The notes: generated from the letters alone by a model not told the origin. A DNA stretch of 64,000 nucleotides from Chrysopilus asiliformis (GCA_964034945.1 OZ035963.1:61787182-61851181); one strand, 5' to 3'. Positions 1 through 13,215 are shown, numbered from the stretch's first letter. Made by a program: numbers and translations.

Positions 1-375
1 TTTATTTTAGTGGGTGAAGAACAGCGATTGCATAATTATGTATATTGGAGAGATTAACATTTATATATTTGTTTAATTACGAGTATATTTACTTTGTAGA
101 TAGTAGAACGTCCTAAAGTCGATCACATTTTTTGTGTCAAAGAATTGTTTGAATTTTTCACATTTTTGTTGTTAAAAATATTGCGAAAAATTGCTGGGTA
201 TTCCAGAAAATAAAAGAAAAAACACTTCGTCAGTTTAATCGAGAGGGGAAGGGGGGAAAGGTATCCTAGTGAAATATATCTTGATTTTAAAAATTCATAT
301 GGTCGAGAAAAATTCTAATAACACGGAGTGTGGAGCTTTCAATTTAAGGACATTTGTCGTGGAAGAGTTAAAATG

Positions 376-396
376 TTCACCTGCGGCGCATTTTTT
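376..396 (-). repeat. GC-rich core repeat (CGCCGCAGGTGAA type)
   Basis: Reverse-strand copy of the dispersed core TGCGCCGCAGG followed by C/TGAA, set in A/T-rich DNA. Further copies lie near 2013, 2231, 2417, 6725, 30260, 36801, 58283 and 58795. The family was not recognised. Confidence 0.55.
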
Positions 397-680
397 CAAG
401 AAATTCTAACGTCAGAAATGAAAAACGGTTTTCTTACGGCGAATTTCTTTTTGTAGCAACAAATGTCTCTTTCGTGCGTCTATAAATGATTTTATCGATT
501 GACCTTCGGTCATTTTTTAAATATTTTAAGCGTCTCCGAGTTTTCCGATCCCAGTTTTTCAAAATTTTGTAAGGCAACCCTATTTGTTGCCCTTTTAGTT
601 ATTTTAAAGAATTCTGTGTTGATTTTTCAGATTTTTTTTTGAAACTTTGTACATCATATTTTTTTAAATTCTAAAATAAC

Positions 681-716
681 ATAACTAATATATTTTTTTC
701 CTCTTTTCAGGTAAGA
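681..716 (+). promoter_or_regulatory. Candidate recursive splice site (ratchet point)
   Basis: A CTAAT branch-point-like element, a T/C-rich tract and CAG are followed at once by GTAAGA, so a 3' splice site abuts a 5' splice site at 710|711. This is the known signature of zero-nucleotide ratchet points in very long insect introns. It lies about 30 kb before exon A, on the coding strand, inside what must be a long intron. The alternative is a chance juxtaposition or the start of a cassette exon. Confidence 0.6.
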
Positions 717-2009
717 TAATGATGAAAATTCTTCTAAAATATCTAAATTTTGCCAATAATGAGTAAGTTTTTTGTCTTAATTTTTACAATTCCAATCCAT
801 TGCCCCATTTTTTCAATCACCAAATTTCATCTTCTCAACTAAATTCACATAAAAATTGTACTGATCATCCCTTAGCCATTAGAGATCTCTCTTGTATTTA
901 TAAAATCCAATATGAAAAATGTAAAAAAAAAGTTCTTTCACTTGTCAAAATCTAAGAATGAATAAAACTCAGATAAAAGTGAAATGTCCATAAAGCAAGG
1001 TGTACAATTTCACCGCATGAAGAGGACAATAATCTCCCCTGACCCATACCGTAAACAGACCGAAGAAAATCTCATTGTCCGTCATTGTCCTGTTTATGTA
1101 CTTTAGCCAAAGTCCCTTACAGTTTGATGAAAAGAAAAGAAAAACTTAGATCCCGACTACAAAATAACAAGAAGAAATTGAAGGAAAGAAAACTGAATGC
1201 TTTACAGGCACAAAGAATAAAAAAACAGGTCACAGGGACCATAACTTGACCCTACAGTCGATCGTCCGTATGTCAGTTGATTCGCCTCCAGATTTTGTTA
1301 TTCATCAGAAACGTTGTATGTCCATTAATCGCCGGAGATCCTTGCAACAGGATCACCTTCGATTTTATATCCCTGCGTCTCGTCTTTGCGATATGGGATT
1401 AGCTCTAAATACTCCAATGACACATGAATATCTGGACCATGGGAAAGTTCTGCAGGTGCTGGTTTGAACGATGAAGTATTTTACAAATTGGACATTGAAA
1501 AAAAATAGGATTCAATCCTTTTCTCACCGTCGATAGTTGCTGTCGAAATCATCCTTCATATGTCGAAATTAATTGAACGATCGTGATTTTCAAGTGAGAA
1601 GCATTTTTGTCGTATTTCCCTCTTAAATTTGAATCTTTGTCAATAGATTTTACAGTTAGAATCAAGATACGAGTATCTTGTATGGCAGTTCTTCGTTGCT
1701 TAGCTTATGTTGGATAGTTTTTTTTGCTATCATAGTTGAAAAAGCAGGTCACAAGTTGAACGAAGATCGGTTTTGCGGAAAAAAAATCCAATAAAGATAA
1801 AGCGATATTGTCCGGGAATGATAGCCATTACATTTCGACGACAATAAAAGTCAAATTTGCACAAAATTCTCCTTACCATAATATTAGGACTGTGAAAGAT
1901 CGTCTTGCCAGGGCCGTGAGAAGCAATTTCTAGGGCTCTATGCTGGGTTTCTTTTAAAAAATATATAGTGTTTTCTCCTAATGAAAAAATCCTCCGGTCA
2001 AAGCAGTTA

Positions 2010-2440
2010 AAAAATATGTGCCGCAGGCGAAATTAAATCAAAAAGTCGCACAATTAGAAATTTACCGGGTCTGTCCATAAAATACGTCAGGCTGACGCCC
2101 CTCTCCCCTTCATATTTATTTCTAGTCTGTTTTTGTCGTTTTTTTTTGTCGTTTTTTTGTCGACATTTTTTGTATGGGATTAAATACGCAGACCCCACTT
2201 CTTCCTGAATATGTGTAAATATTGATTTAAAAAATGCGCCGCAGGTGAAGAAATATAAGTTTTCGAGAACCCTGAAGCCAAAATCGGTCCCAGAAAATTC
2301 CAAATCGACTATTAAAATTTTAAATTCACTCCAAAAACTTCTAATGGACTCCAAAAATTTAAAATGGGCCACCAAATATTCAACTGCAACTGAAAGCGTG
2401 GAAAAAACATTGAACAAAAATGCGCCGCAGGTAAAATTTT
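2010..2440 (+). repeat. Cluster of three GC-rich core repeats around a TIR-element end
   Basis: Three copies of the core (TGTGCCGCAGGCGAAATT near 2017, TGCGCCGCAGGTGAAG near 2233, TGCGCCGCAGGTAAAA near 2420) occur about 215 and 187 bp apart, same orientation. They look like units of a decayed tandem array. A family A terminal repeat (GTCCATAAAATACGTCA, 2073-2089) lies between the first two copies. The frames open across this region on both strands are short and resemble nothing known. Confidence 0.55.
2067..2200 (+). mobile_element. Partial family A terminal-inverted-repeat element
   Basis: Begins GGGTCTGTCCATAAAATA and continues through C-rich CCCCTCTCCCC and the internal motif TGTATGGGATTAAATACG found in other copies of the family (compare near 58970 and 55430). 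No right-hand inverted repeat was found, so this copy is probably truncated. Confidence 0.5.
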
Positions 2441-3880
2441 TTCAAACAAATGGGATTTTTGGAAAAAAAATTATTTGAAAAAAAGCGGTGCAAACAAAAA
2501 AATATTTTTTACCAAGCCCTCAGCCCGAATCGACCCCCAAAAATTTCAAATCGACCTATGGAATGAAATTCTGATGACTTTGGCGATCCCTAGCTTATAT
2601 TTGAAGATTTTGCGATTTGGAGAAAAGCTGTATTTTTTTAGTATATCACCAGGTGCTGTACAGCTACATACCGGTAACATCTCCCTATTTACGGCTCTGC
2701 ATTTTGGTCTTCTGGTTAAGTAGAATATATGACCCACCGCCGCGTTTTTCGCTGCACGTCAATAGACGGAATTGTACCGTGGAACAAGCGAAAACAGTGC
2801 AATTTTCAAAAAATAAAAACCCAAGTGAATAAAACCAATAATCTTGGGCAGCTTCTCGGGCCAGAGGTTGCAGACGAAGATCGAATAGGAAATCGAAATC
2901 TTTTGACTATCACCAAAGAGGAGACCTGCATGGGCCACAGATCATCAGTTAGCAGGAGTAGCGCATCTTTTTTTATTTTTGCTTGGCCGATCATTTGGAT
3001 TTGGCCGCCGCCGCTGCTGCATACGATCGCACAGTTTAGTAGCGAAGCTTCCTATAGGATCATCCGTCAGTACCATTACACAATCTGCAGATACCTATAG
3101 ATGGATTGCAGTTCAGTTGGGTTAGATATGTTGGACCAGAAGATGTGCAACGGTTAACTGAAATGCAACCAAAACGACAAAGTGCCCATGTATAATTGTC
3201 GATCGTGTGGCTAAGGTATATCTGGTGGAAGACTTTCCGGATGATCCCAGTTCGATGGACCTCTAGCCGCTGCTGCTTCTTCAGCTGCTTAGGGAAAGAT
3301 CTATTTAGTTCGCATGCTAAATACGATCTACTTGGTTTGAATTAATGTGGGATTGTGGCTCAAGACCACCACAACTGGCACCACGAAACCGCCCTCCTTG
3401 TGCCGCGCCGTTCACATATCTTCTATTCGTTCGTATTGGGGTATCACTTGACTTGAGAACGATGTGACTAGCAGCTAAAGGCTCTACATCTTAGGGCTAA
3501 AATACAGACTTCAGGCTAGGCTAATTCCAGTCCCGGGTCTTTCTTCTTGTTGCCAGCGTCTACAAAGGTTTGTTTGCTAGCGCTGCAACTGTTTGAGTGC
3601 ACTTTCCTGATAGCCATCTAGTTCTCACGAACTTATAGATCTTATTACTCTGGTGAAATGTTGTTTTTATACGAAAATTGTTACATGTTCAGTAGATTTT
3701 TATTCAAACTACATGCATTTATAGCCATTCAACGTACAGAAGGTCATTAAACATTAAAATAATCGAGATCAGTGAATTTGTTTGTGGCAAATTGTCCAAA
3801 GTCGGCAGTCACAACTTTGTTGAAGAGTTGACGGGTAGAGTATCATTTAAAAAACCTGCTTTTATTTTTGAAAGACATAA
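2441..3880. other. Non-coding stretch, no recognised feature
   Basis: Several short overlapping open frames between 2475 and 3100 have biased composition, no recognisable domain and no splice-supported context. The stretch 2850-3600 is less AT-rich than its surroundings and could hold unrecognised sequence, but I see nothing specific. Confidence 0.5.
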
Positions 3881-4020
3881 GAGATCGTCCATAAAATACG
3901 TCACGCATTTAGGAAGCTGGGAAGGAGGTGAGCGGTATTGTGGCAGGTGCGTAAAATCGTAAAAAGAAAATTGGGCAAGTTATGACGAAACTTCGCAGGA
4001 CGGGGTGACGGAAACTCGGG
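3881..4020 (+). mobile_element. Family A element, left end with TAA flank
   Basis: GAGATCGTCCATAAAATACG directly follows TAA at 3878-3880, the same arrangement as at 58415. The body has the G-rich segment and CGTAAAATCGTAAAAAG typical of the family. The right inverted repeat is not clear, so the end coordinate is approximate. Confidence 0.55.
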
Positions 4021-4059
4021 TACGGAACACAGAGCACAACTTCATAGCATTTTCTATTA

Positions 4060-4740
4060 ATTAATTGAAAACCTTATAAATGTTTTAATCCTTATCATGG
4101 TTCGCATTCCATTTACGACTATAACGCTAACGCCGAAAACTTGTTACAAAACCTAAATTTGAAGAAATCGGCTTACAATTTCAATACCAATGGAGTTATT
4201 TTTATTGCAAAACCTCACAAATGATGTCATACCCATCCATTGCTCTCAATCCATGTGAAACTACAAATTCGGCATAGGAAAAAGGTGCTATAGAACCTTG
4301 ATTTTCTAAAATCAAGATTTTTTTTTGAAGTCTTTGACATTGTTGGATAGCAAAACGTTATGAATGCTTCAATCTTATATTTTTGACATTGTAGGATCTT
4401 CGGCTAAGTAGAATATTGTTATGAAACCTGAATTTGAGGAGGTGAGGAGTTGATTCTGAGGCCCCTGCTGTAAAACCTTACAAATGCTATACTTGTATCA
4501 CATTTGGTATGGTCTGCATTCTACACAAACCAAATCTGTTACAGAATTAGAGAAAATTGTTCCGGAGTCTAAATTCAGAAAAGGTCGAAGTTTAATGCTG
4601 CAATTTTTGCTGCCAGTTGGTTGTTGGACAACACTTGGAATGTGGTGGAGAAAACTAAATTCCACAACAGTATGTAGTGCTAAAAGAAGAAGAAGAAGAA
4701 TCGTTTGTGAACCTTACAAATGTTGCGAGTAAAAATTATG
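4060..4740 (+). repeat. Degenerate ~135 bp tandem repeat with CCTTACAAATGTT core
   Basis: Core-like sequences recur at about 4068 (CCTTATAAATGTT), 4206 (CCTCACAAATGAT), 4474 (CCTTACAAATGCT) and 4712 (CCTTACAAATGTTGCGA), with a weaker one near 4350. The spacing is close to one or two times 130-140 bp. The flanks share further words such as AAATTTGAAGAAAT and AAACCTGAATTTGAGG. This suggests an old tandem array now heavily diverged. The frame at 4484-4732 runs through it and is unlikely to be a gene. Confidence 0.55.
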
Positions 4741-7700
4741 ATAAAATCGAAATTTCTGAAGACAAAAGCATGGAACAGTCCATTTTGCCGTTAAAGAAGA
4801 ATAAAAGAGCGGTAATAAAACCCAACGTTTAATTTTTTAAACATTTTAATTTAAAAATATACTATTAACATCTCGAAAACATTTACTGTCAATCTTTTAG
4901 TCACCGCATTTCAAGAAATTACGGATGACCATTTGAACGCGTATATCTCATAAATGTGGTCACTGGACAATGATTGCCGACCAGAAAACATGATCGACAC
5001 ACCTTTTCCAGATAAACACAAACCCAAATTGAATATGAAAAAAAATAACCGCGCCGCCATCAACCAATTCACGAATTTCATCTGAACCAAACCTTATCCA
5101 GATGAAAACAACGAAAACCCAGTTGTTGGTCGTAGAAATTTTTGAATTTTGTGGTACACTCGAAATCTTTAATTCGGCGGTGAGTTTTAAATTAAGTGAA
5201 ATATCTGCACGTACAGCAAGTATGACGTGTGTTATACAGTGGGGACAACTTCATTTCGACAAAAGATCATCATTTCTCGTCGACGACACTCGGCAAAATA
5301 AATTAAACTACACCTCGTGGTAGGAGAAGAAAGGTGGAACGGATTTACCATACAAGACTTTGCATTTGGTTATGGTGGGCAACACCTTGGACCATGCATT
5401 AAATCCATCCAAAGTCGCCACCACGATGACCCATAATTCGTATCTGGCGACGAACAAATCTTTTGTCATGTCGTACGAGAATATCTTATAGATGACCAGC
5501 TTCACAAATGGACCATGGCTTAGCGTCTGTGCCCGCCATCTGCCATGCATTCAAAGTGCAAATTCAAGATTTCGTCGGCAGCACGTTTCGCCTTTCGACA
5601 ATCTATGGCCCATTCAGGTGACGATCGACCGTCCGACGGTGCCTACAAGAAATCACGACGTACACATGATGCGGGAGATTAAGATGCAGAATGATTTTTG
5701 ATTTGAATACGTCGATGGGGTTGAAATTCTCCGTGTCTCAAGACGTTCTCTTGCGGGTGAAGGGGATTTCAATAAGATTTTAAAACACGTATGAAGTAGG
5801 GACCCGGATCAAGTGTAAATCAGGCAACCGGCATTGTTTTGCATCGACGGAAGGGGTTTTGCAGCCCAAAGATACAAGAACAGCACCAGCAGCCCATAGA
5901 TCTGATTGTCCGTAGATTGAATCGCATCTCGTGGCCATCTCAGATTGTTCCTTAATGTTAACTATCGCTTGATTCTGGAAATATTGCCGCGGGATTGGGA
6001 TTGGCGTCGTTTGTTTACGTCTCTCCGGTTACACCGCCATCTCCAACTTCAAGTTGATAAAGAATTGAAGATCATGATGATGAGTCGCGGCTGCATTTTC
6101 AATTGAAGAAAACGGAAGAGATATGAGTGCGTGTGACACAATCCAATTAAAGACGTACAACTGTTGTGATGTGCAAGTAGGAGGCGATTCAACTAACATG
6201 AAGACATGCTGAATGAAGATAACAAAAGGCGTTCGCTGTTGAGTTGATTCCCTTCATTCACGTTTTTTTTTATTAAAATTAGTTAGTTTCAGACACAAGA
6301 GATGAAAACAGTTCAAGTGATCTTTTGTTAGTTTCAATCATGATTTCTTCGAATATGTTTGCTGTTACAATTGAATTCTAATTCGAAAGGTGTTTAAAAT
6401 TCATTCAAGGAAGCATCGAGGTGGATACTTGAATGAAACGGGGATTTTGTTATTCAAAATCGTATCCTTCAGGTGTATTTATTTGAGATTTAACTGAAAA
6501 ATTACTAACGATTTTATTAGCCTTTTGTGGTTTATTTGGACTTTTAATTCCTCGAAATAGATCGAAATGTACGAAACGAGTAAAAAAGAGGTGCACGCGG
6601 AAAAATCAATCTCACGTATCAATTCTTCCAAAAAAGTGAATTTTTCTTTTACTTTTTGTAGTTTTTCTTTAAAATTTAACTGAAATTGTGTCTCAGTAAA
6701 ATCATAATCAAACATTTTGTAATGAAATGCGCCGCAGGCGATTTTTCTTCGGAGAAAAGACACAATGGATGTAGAAAGTAATAAAAAAACTGTTCTGCAG
6801 GCGAAAATTTTCGGTTTTTAAGACTAAATTGAATAATCCGGGATAAAAATTTAAATTTCGAAACAAGCCAAATTCAAGACTGTTCGGCGAATCCCGAACG
6901 TATGGTCACCATATATCCTAAACAAATTTTTTGTGGAAAAACTAAATTTTTCATTAAAAATCTTCTGATTTTCCGGTAATAAGGCTTTGTTATTAAAACG
7001 AATTTTGGATTTTTTGTGGGTTGTATGGTGGCGGCAAAACGGCCATTATCAATGAAAACCGACCTTACAAATGTTGCTATTTTCAGGGGTTTTTTTTGTT
7101 ATTTTTTTCTTTTGAGTTATCATTTCCCAGGTTTTCTCAAGAAATATCAAATATTTCAGTCGACTTTCACATCACTATCTCAAAACTTTGACAATCACTG
7201 TCGAAACAATAAAACTCCAAAAGTTTCATAAATAATTTCCCTGAAATATCATATTTATTCAGTCAATAAAATCATAAATGAATATTCGTTCAATATTAAA
7301 ATTTTTATGATTTTGCAGCAATAAAATCAAATGTCGCACACCCGAATACCTTTGGTCCACTCGGTCATAATGAAAAATGAAAACAAAACGCCCATTTAAC
7401 CTGAAATACAAAAGATGAACCTTTAACTGGTAATTTGTCTCATTAAGCCATTAAAATACATTGCCGGACTTGCAAATTACCTGACTTTATATTGCCTTAT
7501 CGCATATAAAAAAAAGCCGGCGAAGGTAAGAAGCACACATGATTTTCGGTACATTTTTTTTACACGCGGGGGCAACAACACATTGACAAAAATTTATCCA
7601 TCGACCACGATTCAAAGGAATTTCACTAAAAGCAACAAAAAACAATCTTTTCTTTGACTAATTGCCGGTAATAAAAATTTGCCACTGTCGTCGCATAGAT

Positions 7701-10700
7701 CACGATCGAATATCATTTGTCGTAGCGTATCGTATATGGTCAGTACGGTTGTATGATGTCTGTTACCTGGACGGCAGGAGAGGAAGGCCAAAGGTAGTCG
7801 CGATTTTTCAACGCCTACCTTTTACTGATCGCTTACTACTCGTATGTTTTGACCTACACTAGAGTTGACGAAAAACAAAACAAAAATATCCGAAAGACGG
7901 ACAATTTTTCAACGCGACTTTTGCAAGTTTTTGAATGCAGTGTTTTTTTTTTTTGCCAGAGTCGTAATAAGCAATTTTAGGCCCCCTAATGGAAAAAATG
8001 TTGCAGGCACAATGGAAATTTTGGGGTCTAAATTTTGCCTACTTTTTTCGGGGAACCGAAAGTTGGAGAGCTTGTTTTTCCAAACAAATCATGGGGAAAA
8101 ACTCAATTCGTGGTCAGGAACCAAACATTTACTGTTAAAGGTCTACCTACTTAATATATCACGGATATCGACAGCTTTTTTTTTTTTTTTGAGGAAGAAA
8201 ATGCGGGGTTGGAGGTGGGGTGATTTTTGATCGGCCGAAATTTCTAAAAAAATTTAGGGGACTAACATTTTGCACCATTTTTTTTTAAACACTGAGAGCC
8301 TACAAAATTTCCTAAACTTTGAGAGTTTTTCCCGCCCTCTGCAAATTTTGACCGAAGAAAAAATTTTTTATGGGCCCGAAATTTTTGAGACTTTTTTAGG
8401 AAACAAATCTTCAGAAGTGCCACAAACTCCACCGTGCGGAAGAGGAGGGAGAAAATCATCTTCCGCACAGTGGGGTTTTTGTGATGTTTGAGTCCTCGAG
8501 TTTGCATCGTAATTCCCCCTAGTTCCGCCACTGCTTCTGTCAATGAAAATCTTTAAAAAAAAATCTAAAGAAATATTTAAAAAAAAAAACTGCCATTCAG
8601 TCAGTCAGGGTCAGTTTTGTCTCTTAACCGAATTTGGAACTCTTTTTTTAAGAAAAATGAAATTAATCTCAGATGAGACAAACACCAACCACACCTATTG
8701 TGTCAGTTTTGTCTAGATGCTGATCAGTTTATGGTCTTCTGGCCTGCGCACCTTAAATAACATCATTACTATGCATTTCACGTAAGATTATTTTCGGTAA
8801 TTCATCCTCTCATATAGCAAGTAGTAAAATGTTCGTGCTGTACGCTTACCATTTGTGTCCGGTCAGTCGTGGTGATTCGAGGATATAAGAAGCTATTATT
8901 GTAATACGCATTGATTTCAATCAGTCGTAGACATACAGACGATTCTTTCTTCTCACAGCAGGTTTTTTTTCTGACTTTAACGTCCTTTAGGATTCCTTTT
9001 TGTGAGGAAAAAAAAATGTCCATTTGCTTTCAAGAGGTTGCCTATTCTTGCATATAAAGAGGTCATCATCGAATGACTTTTGTCTGGTTGAAAGTTACGT
9101 TGCTTAAAATTTATTTTCATATTTTTTTTTCTAAAAAGACGCGCATTTGGTACGTTTTTGTCCCAAGTAACAGTCATATATGTGAGATTTATTTTTTTCG
9201 AGTGAATTTTCGGTGTGACCAATACGTGGAATGTCAAAAAAATTTTGACGTGAGATGAATAGCTTTACCTTTTATGATTGATCTCTGACATGAGTGAGCG
9301 TTTAGCTGAATGGGATCTATTGGGATTCTTTATTTATTCTTTGGTCGGTCGGTGTCCGTTTTTGGACTATGTTTGTACGTTGATTTTAAGTCCGTCAATG
9401 GTCAGATATGAATGTTAGTTAATATCTTTTTGTTATTTCATATTATTGTATCGAAATTGCGTTTTTCAGCTCATTTTATGTCCTCGTCGATGAGTTTTTG
9501 TTGAACAGAAAAGCAATCTAGCGTTAGTGACACACGGAGTGACACAGGGTTCCACTTTATCTACTGTTGTATTCAGTTTTTCTTTAGACATTTTCAATGT
9601 TTGATTTTAATTTCTTCGGATTTGTTTGTTTCTTTGATGCTATTGAAATTTTGAGACATTTGTGGATACGGTTAGTTAGTTTCGGTCTTAAAATTCGCAA
9701 AAAGCAATTCGATTCGACGAAAAACGATGGTTAAAAGTGAATTTTGCATAAGACTAAGGTGCCAAACATTGAGTTTCGGCAAGTTTTAAAATTCAATCGA
9801 AAATAAACATTTATAAGATGCAAATTTTCAGTCGAATACAGTGTAAGACAGCTGCATCTGACGGATGTCTCCCGCTATCCAAATTCTACTTCGGCTATCT
9901 TGAAACTTCGTTTTTTGGACCATTTTTCTTTTCTAAATTCGCATTTTGTAAGGTTTTCTTGATCTTCAACAGCAAACGCCATGATAAAAGTCTGAACTTT
10001 TGATGTCGGTAGTTTTTCCAGGTTTATAACTTACCAAAATGTGCAAAAAAATCGAAAATATCATAAAAATACAAGAAAATTGCCTTTAACGATTAAAATT
10101 CTTGGACAAAATATGCAGTGTTTCTTCCTGTAAGCTATTTATACAAAAAATACGCCTCGATACTGAGTTTCAGTGATTTTATTTACATTTAAATCAAGTA
10201 AATCTCACTGGTAATCAAAATTCAACTACAACTTCATGAAATATTCTTCCTTTTTGAGAAACTTTTTGTCTTACTCAGTATTGAATATTCGAAAATTTCC
10301 TTCTTATTTTATATAAACGTTTGCAGTTAAAGAAAATTTAAATAAATTTTCCGTTAAACATGATGCAAACTTCATTTCAACCAAAAATTCCGGTCCCCAA
10401 TTAAGATGCATGCCTATTTTTTATTCTCAAGGAAATTTCTTATTGCTGATATGGTAAACGCACAAAATTATAATAAATTATGTAAAAATTAATCTAAATC
10501 AATGGTTTGTTATCCAATCTTTGTGTGTAGATTTTTTTTTCTTTTTTTTTAATACATACGGATATGCATCCTTCCGCATCGTTTTTTTTTTCTTTCAATT
10601 TTTTAATCGTTATATCCCTGGGAAAACCAGCTTCACTGATCTGTTGCGTCAATAAAAAAGGGATTTTTTCTATTCTCTAGTCATGAGAATCTTCGGTCAT

Positions 10701-11090
10701 GAGATTGAGGATTGAAAAAAAAGAACCAATTTTAACAAAAAATATTTGCATAAAAAATACCGTTACTCAGAGATCTATGGGGTCGTAGGGATGGAAAAAA
10801 GCATCTCGATACGGTCCCAATCAATTGTACGAAAAAAACCAGTCTGAGATTTTAGGGTAAAAAAACACTTAGGGTGCCATTTCTTATGTACTCGCCTGGC
10901 ATTCTTGCACACAGCACTATTAAATCATTTCGGTTAACATCCCAAGACATCGTACTTGCAGCTAAAGAAAAATATCGAGAATAATAAAAAAATCGTACGA
11001 AATTAAAACGAAGAAAAAATGTTGAGGGTCATTTTTTTATTAATCAACCCGAGTTGAATCAAGCGCGCAACGAATAAAAAAGATTTGGTG
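4741..11090. other. AT-rich intronic DNA with scattered repeat cores
   Basis: No convincing exon. It contains a GC-rich core repeat at 6725-6745, a second related core near 6785 (CTGCAGGCGAAAATTTTC), one exact CCTTACAAATGTTGC core at 7063-7077, long T runs near 8170 and 8280, and many short frames that look like chance. The end-like word CCCAAGTAACA near 9163 resembles family D ends. Confidence 0.5.
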
Positions 11091-11135
11091 GAAAAAAAGT
11101 GCTGGGCCTAAGACGCTTCCTTTGGGCACTCCATC
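11091..11135 (-). pseudogene. Relic of non-LTR reverse transcriptase (PQGS-LGP block)
   Basis: Reading the minus strand from 11135 gives DGVPKGSVLGPALFF. This matches the conserved G-V-P-Q-G-S-x-L-G-P-x-L-F block of non-LTR retrotransposon reverse transcriptases (Jockey/I-like), with the usual Q replaced by K. A stop lies in the same frame a few codons upstream and the downstream residues lose the family pattern, so this is a short broken fragment. It is opposite in strand to the host gene. Confidence 0.7.
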
Positions 11136-11433
11136 ACTTGATTAGGGGTTGCACAGGAATCGAAAGAAAGGCTGTTTTCTTTCATTTGTGTTTTGCTAGG
11201 CTACTGCTAGACTGCACCAGTGTGCCTATATTGTTTTTTTCTCCGTCACACACTCTATCGTCCGTACGTGAATTTTTATAATTCAAATTCAGTAGCATAA
11301 ACACAGTGTGTCGTCGTCATTTTCATAACAATATCGGGCGATACATTTACATCACGTCCATAAACACTTTAATCCACTAGAGATTCAGATGCGTCCGAGG
11401 GTGAATAATGCAAGTCGACGCGTTTCAATCTGC

Positions 11434-11450
11434 GTGTGTGTGTGTGTGTG
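11434..11450. repeat. (GT)n microsatellite
   Basis: Uninterrupted alternating GT run; a similar run lies near 34076-34091. Confidence 0.9.
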
Positions 11451-12299
11451 GAGATGTATATTACCTGTATATGCGCATGAGGATCCTTCTTTCTGATATT
11501 GCTTCCAGGATATGCGTGCGGCCAGGGGTAAGTCTGGATGAAGGTAGAGAAAAAATCCGTATGTTTTTTATAGCCCTTATATCCTTTGCCCAGAAATCCG
11601 AAAAAATCGACCTGGATTCGGAGGTTTTTCAGCACTGGGCGCGTACGATGATCGCATACAGAGGATATCTGAAGATACATTTTTCCCATTCGTTTTTATA
11701 GTCGAGTATCTGCCAGACACAGGGCTGGGTCCGTCCTCAACATTATTATGTTCGTATTGTTCCTACTACCCATGATTTCGTGGCTACAAGATGCGTGTGA
11801 GACCCCGACACCACCGGAAAGAGTGTGAGCAAAGTTGAAGATCTCAGACCCACGATCAGTACTGTTCGGTTTGCCAAGGGGTCAGCATCTCGTTTTTATC
11901 TGTTGTTTTTTTTTTCTGTGCATCGGAAATCGAACTGGAGTTTGTTTTTTAAAAATTATCTGCAAGATACGTTAATTGAATGTGCAATTTTATGCATAAT
12001 TTATTTGATGTTAGCTAAAACAATTATGACAATAATTCATAATAACTCAAATAAAGTGAATGAATTTAGTGAAGATTTTATAAAATTGACATCTAATGCA
12101 ATCGATTGGACATTTCTTCAGATATTGCAGTTTTTCTACAGCAGATCTTAGCAAAGATGTTGTCGACAAGTGAAGATGCAGGATTTCGATCGTTTAGTCG
12201 TAAGTTGTTTTGTGTGTGTTTTTTTTTTTACTTAGGAGCGGAAATGAAAAAAATCAAGTGACAGACATTCTTGCGCAACCGCATCTAGAATTTTATATA

Positions 12300-12800
12300 T
12301 GAAATTTGTAAGGTTTCAAACTCTATAATATCAGAAACTTTGAAGTTCAGCCTTAACCTCTTTAAACAGAGATTTCATAAGAATTATCGTCTCCATTGTC
12401 ATATCTACAGTTCTAAAATATTTGCGACTTACGAATTTGATTGCAACATTTGTATGGTTTGCAAAACCTACAACAGTAGAGATCTTGGAACCGAGACTTG
12501 ACTTCCGCAGATTTAGAATTTCTAAAATATTATTTCTTCTCATCTCCTCTGCGGTTTTAGAAAAAATTCAGACATTGAATTTGTAAGATTTTAAACTTCT
12601 ACAACACTTTAATTTTTATATATGTCTTTTGTCCTCCTCAAAGCTGTGGTTTCGCACAATTTTTCCTCCTCTACATATGTTTCATTTTTAAATGGATTTC
12701 TTCAGAAATTTAGATTTTGTAACCCTTTTTTGTAGTTTTTTCAAGCGGTTTCAAGCCGTAAATGGAATTGCAACATTTGTAAGGTTTTCTGCATTTACAA
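12300..12800 (-). repeat. Degenerate ~135 bp tandem repeat, reverse orientation
   Basis: The reverse complement of the core recurs at about 12307 (ATTTGTAAGGTTT), 12447 (ACATTTGTATGGTTT), 12582 (AATTTGTAAGATTTT) and 12772 (GCAACATTTGTAAGGTTTT), spaced about 140, 135 and 190 bp. Shared flanking words include CTACAACA followed by GTAGA or similar, and GCAGATTTAGAATTTC. The same words appear near 46980-47070, supporting one repeat unit rather than isolated motifs. Confidence 0.6.
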
Positions 12801-12865
12801 AAGCGCAAGCCGTGATTACAGTTTAGTCTGTTGCAGCTTCCAATTCGTATTTCAGTAAAAGATTG

Positions 12866-13052
12866 TCGGTCAAATATTTTACGCGAATTTTTAGAATCAA
12901 ACCCCCCCCCCCCCCTCCATAGCTCCCATCACCCCTTCTTTCTTCCCATATCTTCCTGATTTTTCGCAATTTTCTGTATGAGATTTTAACCCGAAATTAC
13001 AGTTTTGGTAACCTTTTACCCATAAAAACGTAACTCATTTTATGGACAATTT
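12866..13052. mobile_element. Family A element remnant
   Basis: The right end reads CGTAACTCATTTTATGGACA, a diverged copy of the family A terminal repeat. The interior has a 14-base C run (12902-12915), TTTTTCGCAATTTTCTGTATG and C/T-rich sequence typical of the family. The left end near 12866 (GTCAAATATTTTACGCG) is only weakly similar, so that boundary is uncertain. Confidence 0.45.
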
Positions 13053-13089
13053 GCAATCTTGATTCAAAGTCTCAATGCTTTCCCACTAA

Positions 13090-13215
13090 GAGCGGTTTGG
13101 ACCAACGAAACTTATAAGTTATGTTGAACTTAAATTTGTTAAGTGCCAGAATTTCTATGGTTTAAGAAGGCTAAGCATAACTTAAATAGTTATGACTTGT
13201 ATCAGCAAACGGGCC
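13090..13215. mobile_element. Family B 126 bp MITE with TAA duplications
   Basis: The element starts GAGCGGTTTGGACCAAC and ends CAAACGGGCC, giving imperfect inverted termini (GAGCGGTTTG against GGCCCGTTTG). It is flanked by TAA at 13087-13089 and 13216-13218. A second copy of almost the same length lies at 30312-30438. A 3-bp TAA duplication is typical of PIF/Harbinger-type elements; no transposase is present, so this is a non-autonomous element. Confidence 0.7.

Noticed and set aside
2007..2417. 136-codon minus-strand frame
   Set aside because: Runs through a family A element and two GC-rich core repeats; similar residues appear in the frame at 58322-58594 only because the same element is translated.
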